Notes under the pieces: generated by a model
Database searches by the model: none
What the model was told of the DNA's origin: nothing
Seen by the model: the letters and a program-made list of their open reading frames with translations, nothing else
Made by a program: the position numbers and the translations under genes
Assembly: GCA_015493635.1 (NCBI GenBank)
Contig: WGCU01000027.1
Location: 1-64,000 of the forward strand
Length of the DNA: 64,000 bases
Direction of reading: 5' to 3'
Source: Spirochaetaceae bacterium
GTDB taxonomy: Bacteria; Spirochaetota; Spirochaetia; B11-G9
Shown here: in pieces, positions 57,188-64,000 of the stretch
Layout of the letters: the number at the start of each line of letters is the position of its first letter
How positions within the stretch are numbered: the first letter of the stretch is position 1

Positions 57188-57203
57188 AATAATAATTATT
57201 ATT
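57188..57203. promoter_or_regulatory. 16-bp perfect AT palindrome in the divergent nqrB / rseC-like promoter region
   Basis: AATAATAATTATTATT, followed by TATTG repeats. Confidence 0.45.
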
Positions 57204-57254
57204 GTATTGTATTGTAGATTTATTAAAAAAGCAATTTATTTTGGAGTATAAGCA

Positions 57255-57671
57255 ATGGAAACAACAGGTATTATAAAAACTGTCAATGATGACATAATAG
57301 AAATAGAGGTTTATGGGGATGGATCAGGGTGTGCTTCATGCAGTTCAGGCAACTGTGCCTCCTGCGCCTCAGCTCAGAACAGCCGTACCTACCGTGCAGT
57401 AAACAGGAATCATCTTGCCCTTGAAAAAGGGAAGTTAGTAAAAGTTGATCTTCCCGCAGGTCAGGCTGTAAGCGCACTGTTACGGGTAATTGTATTTCCC
57501 ATCGTACTTTTCTTCACTTTCTATTCGATAACTGACATGTTGTGGAACACATCCGAAGGTTTAAGAATAGCAGGTGGATTTCTGGGACTCATCATGGGAT
57601 TCGGTTTGAATTTTCTTATTTCAGGGAAAATGAAAAAAAAAGAGATGCCGATAATAACAAAGATTCTATAA
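57255..57671 (+). CDS. RseC/MucC-like membrane protein
   Basis: Cys-rich N-terminus 'GSGCASCSSGNCASCASA', 'GKLVKVDLPAGQAVSALLRVIVFPIVLFF' two TMs. Confidence 0.85.
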   Translation: METTGIIKTVNDDIIEIEVYGDGSGCASCSSGNCASCASAQNSRTYRAVNRNHLALEKGKLVKVDLPAGQAVSALLRVIVFPIVLFFTFYSITDMLWNTSEGLRIAGGFLGLIMGFGLNFLISGKMKKKEMPIITKIL

Positions 57672-57740
57672 GAAGGGAGGCTCGCCGTCTTTTCACTTTC
57701 TGCTCTCATTATTTCCATTTCAGGCAGTGTACTTTCCGCG

Positions 57741-58919
57741 TTGGTTTTTTATCTGAAGTACCTGCATACGAATATTGGTGCACTGTTCAGTGAATATTTC
57801 TATATACTTCTTATGCTCTCAACCGTTATCTCTGTGGCTCTTTTCTTTATGAAAACCTCTATCTCTCTCTCGATTTTTCTGATATTGCGTTTCTTCCTCC
57901 TCTTTCTTCTCTGTTATCCCTTAGGGAGTTATCTTGCAATAAACCTGATCCTTATGATCGTGCTTATCATCGAAGTATCTTTCTACCTTGATCCTCCGGG
58001 CAGTAGTATCCTGCAGGTTATATTTATAACCGGTTTTCTCCTGACACAGAAGCAGGGCCAGGCCTGGTGGATCGAAATTATCCCAGCTCCTTTTACGACG
58101 CTTCTTACTTCCGCGTTTATTCTTCTTGTCATGGGAGGATTCAGCCAGTTTATTAAAATACAGAACAGAAAAAAAGAGTTTTACGTACAGAAAATACAAC
58201 ATCTTGATTCAGCAATCAGCCAATTAAGCACTGCAAATATCGGTTTCCAGAGTTACGTAAAAACCCTCGAGTTTCAGGTTCTCATGAACGAACGGAAACG
58301 GGTATCGAGAGAAATCCATGATACTGTCGGGTACGCGCTGACTAATATTATCATGATGATGGAAGCAGCAATGCGGCTTCCTGATAAGGACAATGAAAAG
58401 AAAAAAGAGCTTTTCGCCCTTACCCGCTCCCAGGCACAAAAAGGTCTTTCTGAAACGAGAGCTGCATTGCGGCAGCTCAGAAGTGAAAAGATAGTACAAG
58501 TTGAAGGGATCGGTATGATTGAAGAATTGATAGCGTCCTTTCGTAAAGCAACGGGAATAGAGATCCAGGTTGAATATGGTAATTTCACCGGTTTTACAAA
58601 TGACAGAATCTATGCTATCATTTTCAGGATAATTCAGGAAGGAATGACAAACGCATTCAGACACGGAATGGCAACAAAAATACGGATATCTTTCTGGAAT
58701 ACAGCCTCTTTACTTCATATTACCATTCATGATAACGGTATCGGAGCGGAAAAGGTTGTCGAAGGAATAGGTATCGCGGGTATGAAAGAACGGCTGGAAG
58801 GGATTGGAGGAACGTTGGCTGTTCAGAGCGCCGCAGATGGTTTTAAAATATTAGCTTCAATCCCTCATAAGGAACCCCATAAGGAGAATGATGCCGAACA
58901 TCAAAGTACTGCTCGTTGA
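57741..58919 (+). CDS. NarL-family sensor histidine kinase (HisKA_3)
   Basis: Multi-TM N-terminus; 'RVSREIHDTVGYALTNIIMMMEAA', 'IIQEGMTNAFRHG', 'HDNGIGAEKVVEGIGIAGMKERLEGIGG'; start codon uncertain. Confidence 0.92.
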   Translation: MVFYLKYLHTNIGALFSEYFYILLMLSTVISVALFFMKTSISLSIFLILRFFLLFLLCYPLGSYLAINLILMIVLIIEVSFYLDPPGSSILQVIFITGFLLTQKQGQAWWIEIIPAPFTTLLTSAFILLVMGGFSQFIKIQNRKKEFYVQKIQHLDSAISQLSTANIGFQSYVKTLEFQVLMNERKRVSREIHDTVGYALTNIIMMMEAAMRLPDKDNEKKKELFALTRSQAQKGLSETRAALRQLRSEKIVQVEGIGMIEELIASFRKATGIEIQVEYGNFTGFTNDRIYAIIFRIIQEGMTNAFRHGMATKIRISFWNTASLLHITIHDNGIGAEKVVEGIGIAGMKERLEGIGGTLAVQSAADGFKILASIPHKEPHKENDAEHQSTAR

Positions 58920-59568
58920 TGATCAAATACTCTTTATAGAAAGCTTAAAAAGTGTTCTCGAAACAATAGCAGCAGATATTACCATAACAGAGATTGCCCA
59001 CAACGGAAAAGAGGCTCTTGAAAGTATCCGGAGAGAACCGCCGGAAATAGTTTTGCTTGATGTCAGGATGCCTGTTATGGATGGTGTTGAAACCGTAAAA
59101 GTGATTCATAAACAGTATCCTGATATTAAAGTAATGATGCTTACAACCTTTGATGATGATGAGTATGTCCATGAAGCATTAAAATATGGTGCAGCCGGGT
59201 ATATGCTGAAGGATGTCCCTCCTGAAAACCTGGTCGATTCAATCAGAGCCATAAAGACAGGTACCGTCCAGATATCTCCCCGGATCATGGTGAAACTTAT
59301 GGAATTCTCGGACGGGGAATCATTTCCCTCCATTGCAAAAGACAGCATAAGAAGTATTGAAACACTCAGCAAAAGAGAGCAGGAAATACTGTATCTCCTC
59401 TCAAAAGGTCTGGATAATATTCAGATAGGTGAAAAACTGTATATTGCCGAACAGACTGTTAAAAATCATGTTCACAGTATCTATGCCAAATTGTCAGTAC
59501 ACGACCGGTCTGCCGCCATAAAAGTGGCCAAATCCGCACATCTTGCATCCTTCTTTGAAGAATCTTAG
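58888..59568 (+). CDS. NarL/FixJ-family response regulator
   Basis: 'VLLVDDQILFIESLKSVLE', 'PEIVLLDVRMPVMDGVE', HTH 'LSKREQEILYLLSKGLDNIQIGEKLYIAEQTVKNHVHSIYAKL'. Confidence 0.94.
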   Translation: MMPNIKVLLVDDQILFIESLKSVLETIAADITITEIAHNGKEALESIRREPPEIVLLDVRMPVMDGVETVKVIHKQYPDIKVMMLTTFDDDEYVHEALKYGAAGYMLKDVPPENLVDSIRAIKTGTVQISPRIMVKLMEFSDGESFPSIAKDSIRSIETLSKREQEILYLLSKGLDNIQIGEKLYIAEQTVKNHVHSIYAKLSVHDRSAAIKVAKSAHLASFFEES

Positions 59569-59573
59569 TACTA

Positions 59574-59623
59574 GTACCAACCTGGTACCAAAGCAGTACC
59601 ATAATAATGTTGAGAAAGTACCG
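59574..59623. promoter_or_regulatory. phased GTACC boxes upstream of sugar ABC operon
   Basis: GTACCA at 59574, 59585, 59596 and GTACCG at 59618: 11, 11 and 22 bp spacing. Confidence 0.65.
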
Positions 59624-59673
59624 GACCATCTGTAGAGTTATAGACGATCTAATATATTTTCAAAGGAGCTACC

Positions 59674-61056
59674 ATGAGAAAAATTGTATTTATTACATTC
59701 ATGTGTGTCCTGCTTTTACTTCCCTTAACAGGAGTATTTGCCAATGGACAGAAAGAAGCAGCTGCATCAGGTCCTGTTTCATTTGATTTCTGGACAACAG
59801 AAACACAATCAAACAGGATGGCTACCATTCAGGTTCTTATTGACACGTTTACCGCACTCAATCCTGATATCTCAATAAACCTTGTGGCTGTAGACGAGAA
59901 TGATATGGCTGCTAATGTTCAGACTGCAGCTGCAGCGGGAACATTACCAGGTATGTTTGAAGCGGGGGCTGAAACAGCAGTTGCTTTCGGCGCAGACAAT
60001 ATCCTTGATACTGATGCTGCTACAAAAATTATTAAGGGTATTGGTGTAGACAAATACTACGCGGGGACCTTGAAACTTCTTGAAACGAGCAGTAAGGGGA
60101 CATACTACGCGCTTCCTTACCACGGATGGATTCAGGGTATATGGTACCGCTCAGACTGGTTTAAAAAAGCGGGCTTAAAACCTCCTGCAACATGGGAAGA
60201 CACCTTAAAAGCAGCTAAATACTTTTATAAACCTGATGAGAATCAATATGGTATACTCGTTGGAACAAAAGCGGAAGGATATACTGAACAGTGTTTTACT
60301 CCTATTGCCATGTCCAACGACGCCGCACTTTTTAATAAAGACGGCAAGCTGATTTTTGATTCCCCGAATATGAAACAGGCAGTGGAATACTATGCAGAAC
60401 TTGCAAAATATACTCCTCCCGGACCACAGACATGGAGAGCACGTGACTACTACCTACAGGGTAAACTGGCCATGTTCTACTATTCCACCTATATAATGGA
60501 TGATCTTGCTCTGCAGGATGTAGCGGAAGGTTCTCTTACAGGAGAGAATTTTAAAAATCTTAAAGGAAGCAGTTTTGATCCCGATCTTGTCAAGAATACC
60601 GGTTTTGCTCCCATTATGACACATAAACAGCCTGCAGGATTCGGCGTTGTTGTTGCTCTTGGTTTGTTTAAACAGAAAAATCCTGCGGTAACCTCTGCGG
60701 TAGAAAAATTCATCAACTATCTGTATACACAGAACGCATACATTACATTCCTCCACATGGCTCCCGGCGGCATGAATCCGGTATTAAAATCCATTGCAAC
60801 CAATCCTCTCTTTCAGAATGATCCCAAAGGCATTTTTAAACATTACGGTCCACAGAAAATGGCTGAAATTATCCAGGGACTTAACAATATTGAAACATTT
60901 AGTATTGTAGACGGAAAAAGGATGGTAGCAGCAAGTCAGATAAGTGCTAAACAGATTATTCCTCAGATGATCTACAAAATTACACAGGAAGGAATGAATG
61001 TTGACAAGGCAATGACATGGGCTAATTCAGAAATGGAGAAAATAGCAAAACAATAG
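59674..61056 (+). CDS. extracellular sugar-binding protein (ABC transporter, family 1)
   Basis: Signal peptide 'MRKIVFITFMCVLLLLPLTGVFANGQKEAAAS'; 'GIWYRSDWFKKAGLKPPATWEDTLKAAKYF'. Confidence 0.93.
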   Translation: MRKIVFITFMCVLLLLPLTGVFANGQKEAAASGPVSFDFWTTETQSNRMATIQVLIDTFTALNPDISINLVAVDENDMAANVQTAAAAGTLPGMFEAGAETAVAFGADNILDTDAATKIIKGIGVDKYYAGTLKLLETSSKGTYYALPYHGWIQGIWYRSDWFKKAGLKPPATWEDTLKAAKYFYKPDENQYGILVGTKAEGYTEQCFTPIAMSNDAALFNKDGKLIFDSPNMKQAVEYYAELAKYTPPGPQTWRARDYYLQGKLAMFYYSTYIMDDLALQDVAEGSLTGENFKNLKGSSFDPDLVKNTGFAPIMTHKQPAGFGVVVALGLFKQKNPAVTSAVEKFINYLYTQNAYITFLHMAPGGMNPVLKSIATNPLFQNDPKGIFKHYGPQKMAEIIQGLNNIETFSIVDGKRMVAASQISAKQIIPQMIYKITQEGMNVDKAMTWANSEMEKIAKQ

Positions 61057-61106
61057 TAATTCGGGGATGGAGTTAACCTCCATCCCCCTTTATTTCGGAG
61101 ATATAC

Positions 61107-62000
61107 ATGGAAACAGTAAGGAGATTATACCCCGCCAGTCTTGACAGAAAGGCAAGAGAAGAAATATTCGGATGGATACTTATTCTTCCCGCTTTACTCA
61201 TTATTCTGTCCCTCATTTTATATCCGATTTTTTACAACATCTATCTCAGTTTCTTTAACGTAAATCTTGACGGCGGGAATACCTACATCGGGCTGGATAA
61301 TTACAAAGATGTTGTTCTGGATCCTTTTTTCTGGAATTCTGTTATAACAACGATCCTTTATGTTATCTTTACAACTATCGGGACAACATTTATGGGACTC
61401 ATTGTTGCTATGGCAATGAACAAAACGTTCCCCTTACGATGGCTTGTCCGAAGCCTTATTCTCCTGCCCTACGTTGCTCCGGTTATTTCGGTCGTTTTTG
61501 CCTGGCAGTTTATCTTTGATCCGGTAAACGGAATATTTATGGATGTTACCGTAAACAAACTTCATCTCTTTGCAGACCGTTTCAATCTTATTGGTTCGCC
61601 GAAAGCAGCGGTGTGGGTTGCTATCCTCTTCAGTATATGGAAGAATTTTCCCTTCTCTTATCTCATGATCCTTTCCCGGCTGCAGGCAATTGACAAGAAT
61701 CTTTTTGAAGCTGCTGAGATTGACGGCGCAGATTCATGGCAGAAGTTTAAAGCCATAACATTCCCTGAAATTTATTTTGTTATGGGAGCCATTGTCCTGC
61801 TTAGAATTATCTGGAACTTCAATAAATTTGAAGAAGTGTTCCTTTTAACACGGAATGTCAAGGTCCTGTCGATTTATACCTACTTCAAGGCATTTACCGG
61901 CACCATGGAAATGGGACAAGGTGCTGCTATTGCGGTTATTCAGTTCTCCCTCCTTATTAGTTTCATTTTTATCTACGTCAAGAAGGTGCTTAAATGGTAA
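61107..62000 (+). CDS. carbohydrate ABC transporter permease (MalF-type)
   Basis: TM pattern; EAA loop 'EAAEIDGADSWQKFKAITFPEI'. Confidence 0.93.
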   Translation: METVRRLYPASLDRKAREEIFGWILILPALLIILSLILYPIFYNIYLSFFNVNLDGGNTYIGLDNYKDVVLDPFFWNSVITTILYVIFTTIGTTFMGLIVAMAMNKTFPLRWLVRSLILLPYVAPVISVVFAWQFIFDPVNGIFMDVTVNKLHLFADRFNLIGSPKAAVWVAILFSIWKNFPFSYLMILSRLQAIDKNLFEAAEIDGADSWQKFKAITFPEIYFVMGAIVLLRIIWNFNKFEEVFLLTRNVKVLSIYTYFKAFTGTMEMGQGAAIAVIQFSLLISFIFIYVKKVLKW

Positions 62001-62956
62001 AAAAGAAAAGCTTACTACGGTCAACGGGATTTGTACTATTCATTCTCTTTATTGTTTTTTTCGTGCTTTTCCCTTTTATACAGATGCTCTCCACGTCATT
62101 AAAATATCAGTGGGACTGGGGAAACCCCTCTCTCATTCCACGCAAAATTAATCTTGAAGCATACAAAGAACTGCTGAACATTGGGCAGGCAGAGAAAAGT
62201 CTTCCCGACTCTATTAAAAATCTTCTTAAAAATACACCGAACCTTACAAAGACCCAAAAAAACAGGATTATTGCCCGGTACAAAGATACCGGTAATGTTT
62301 TTCCTTTTTTTGAGTATTTTAAAAATTCGCTTATTCTTGCTTTTACGGCTGCCGCTCTTTCCGGTATCATCGCAATATTCGGTGCGTATTCTTTCAGCAG
62401 GATACAGTACCGCGGACGCTCAACCATACAGCGGTCAGTGCTGTTTGTGTATATGTTCGGCGGTATCGTTCTCCTCATTCCGCTGTACCGCATTTTCGTA
62501 AAATTAGGGTTTTTAAGTACTCCAACTGGTACATTTCTTACTCTCATCGTTATCTACATGGTTCAGACCCTTCCCGTTTCCCTGTACATGCTGGGAAACT
62601 ATTTCAGAACCATTCCCTATTCAATTGAAGAAGCAGCGATGATAGAAGGGTTGGGAAGATTTAACATAATTTTAAAAATAATTATTCCGCTGTCTTTATC
62701 TGCCATTATTACTGTTTTTATCTATTCATTCATGATCGCATGGAACGAATATCTTTTTGCATCAATTTTTCTAAAAGGTTTTAAAAATCTCTATACACTC
62801 CCCATGGGTCTTACGGCATTATTTACATCTAAAAACGCGATATGGGACCGTATCATGGCAGCATCCATGCTTACAGCAATTCCCGTTATTGCCCTCTTCA
62901 TGGTTGTACAAAAGAATCTGGCAGGAGGCCTTTCCGAAGGCGGTGTAAAAGAATAG
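61994..62956 (+). CDS. carbohydrate ABC transporter permease (MalG-type)
   Basis: 'EEAAMIEGLGRFNIILKIIIPLSLSAI', 'AGGLSEGGVKE' C-terminus. Confidence 0.93.
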   Translation: MVKKKSLLRSTGFVLFILFIVFFVLFPFIQMLSTSLKYQWDWGNPSLIPRKINLEAYKELLNIGQAEKSLPDSIKNLLKNTPNLTKTQKNRIIARYKDTGNVFPFFEYFKNSLILAFTAAALSGIIAIFGAYSFSRIQYRGRSTIQRSVLFVYMFGGIVLLIPLYRIFVKLGFLSTPTGTFLTLIVIYMVQTLPVSLYMLGNYFRTIPYSIEEAAMIEGLGRFNIILKIIIPLSLSAIITVFIYSFMIAWNEYLFASIFLKGFKNLYTLPMGLTALFTSKNAIWDRIMAASMLTAIPVIALFMVVQKNLAGGLSEGGVKE

Positions 62957-63001
62957 CCGATTCTTATTGATTTTTGACTATTTTTATCATATTTTAAAGA
63001 G

Positions 63002-63943
63002 ATGAAAATTACCACATATCCGGAGACAGTCCCCCTGTCTCTGGATTTACAAAACTTGCTCCAGAAAGATTTTCACCGTCTTTCAACCGGGATCTCCGAA
63101 TTCACTTTTGCAGGACTCTATCTGTTCAAAGGAAAATACCACTACCGTGTCTCTCTTTCCCGTGACCGGAAATTATTGATCTTCGGAGAAGAGTACGGAT
63201 CTCCTTTCTGCATGTTTCCCTTTGGATTTCCCGATGATGAAACATTCACCGATATTCTGAAGAATTACCATTATTTCAAGGCTGTCTCAGAACGGGATAT
63301 CAATGAGAAAAGGATCCGTCTTGAACAGAGAGGACTCCATATTCTTGAAGACAGAGATAACTTTGACTATCTTTACAAAAGGGAAAATCTTGTTTCCCTT
63401 GCCGGGAAAAAACTCCATAAAAAACGAAATCTTGTCAACGCGTTCATTAATAACTACAACTATGAAGAACACTATATTACAGAGGAAAACAAACATGATG
63501 CCCTTACTATTCTTGAAGCATGGAAAGAGCACCGGCTTACGGAAACGACGGATAAAGGAGACTACAACGCCGCAAAAGAAGCTCTTATGTTGATGGAACC
63601 TCTGCAACTATGCGGCTGTATAACGTATGTAGACGGAGCCCCTGTTGCTTATTCCATGGGAGAAACAATAAACAAAGGCAAGTATTTTACTGTACATTTT
63701 GAAAAAGCGGGCACAAGACACAAAGGGATCTACCAGTTTATCAACAAGTCTCTTGCTGCCATGATCGGATCACATTTTACATATCTGAACCGGGAACAGG
63801 ATCTTGGAGATCCGGGGCTTCGGCAGGCCAAGATGAGTTACCGTCCTGACAGATTCGTTAAAAAATATAAAATATTTATTGACAGGGAACAGTGCCGCTG
63901 CGACAGATGCTACGGGGATTCTACGGCTCCTGACTCCAGGTAA
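63002..63943 (+). CDS. DUF2156 / phosphatidylglycerol lysyltransferase C-terminal-like (GNAT) protein
   Basis: 'EFTFAGLYLFKGKYHYRVSLSRDRKLLIFGE', 'YLNREQDLGDPGLRQAKMSYRPDRFVKKYKIF'. Confidence 0.85.
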   Translation: MKITTYPETVPLSLDLQNLLQKDFHRLSTGISEFTFAGLYLFKGKYHYRVSLSRDRKLLIFGEEYGSPFCMFPFGFPDDETFTDILKNYHYFKAVSERDINEKRIRLEQRGLHILEDRDNFDYLYKRENLVSLAGKKLHKKRNLVNAFINNYNYEEHYITEENKHDALTILEAWKEHRLTETTDKGDYNAAKEALMLMEPLQLCGCITYVDGAPVAYSMGETINKGKYFTVHFEKAGTRHKGIYQFINKSLAAMIGSHFTYLNREQDLGDPGLRQAKMSYRPDRFVKKYKIFIDREQCRCDRCYGDSTAPDSR

Positions 63944-64000
63944 TATTAAAACCTACCGGATGTATGAGAGTAAGCGCATCAATGAGAGGTATTTTTATCT

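Noticed and set aside
1-64000. CRISPR arrays, transposases, phage genes, rRNA operons
   Set aside because: Looked for regularly spaced repeats, IS/transposase motifs, phage structural proteins and rRNA; none recognised in the window.

Overview
The window is about 64 kb of gene-dense bacterial chromosome. Gene content points to a free-living anaerobic member of the Spirochaetales, but this is inferred from protein style and not proven. I read about 56 protein-coding features, one tRNA-Leu(CAG), several intrinsic terminators or structured intergenic elements, and two probable broken genes (a MalY/PatB aminotransferase remnant and a frameshifted histidine kinase). Most of the window is housekeeping: gpmI, pepP-like, an RpoD/RpoS-like sigma factor, lgt, FapA-like, MinD-like, a CTP protease, rsmE, ettA, aroA, ltaE, peroxiredoxins and transporters. 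The most interesting segments are: (1) a 42.3-49.0 kb phospho-signalling cluster (VWA-FHA, membrane-FHA, Ser/Thr kinase, altered-motif PPP-like phosphoesterase, a small unknown protein) with a divergent paralog of the small protein fused to an HU/IHF-like DNA-binding domain; (2) a peroxiredoxin with a near-consensus sigma-54 promoter and 22-bp-spaced direct repeats, divergent from its own enhancer-binding protein gene; (3) an nqrBCDEF-type cluster with no nqrA, divergent from an RseC-like gene; (4) four GTACC boxes phased at 11/11/22 bp between a NarL-type two-component system and a sugar ABC operon; (5) a multi-hairpin element at 50.57-50.66 kb. Functional calls come from reading protein motifs by eye. 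No database search was possible.
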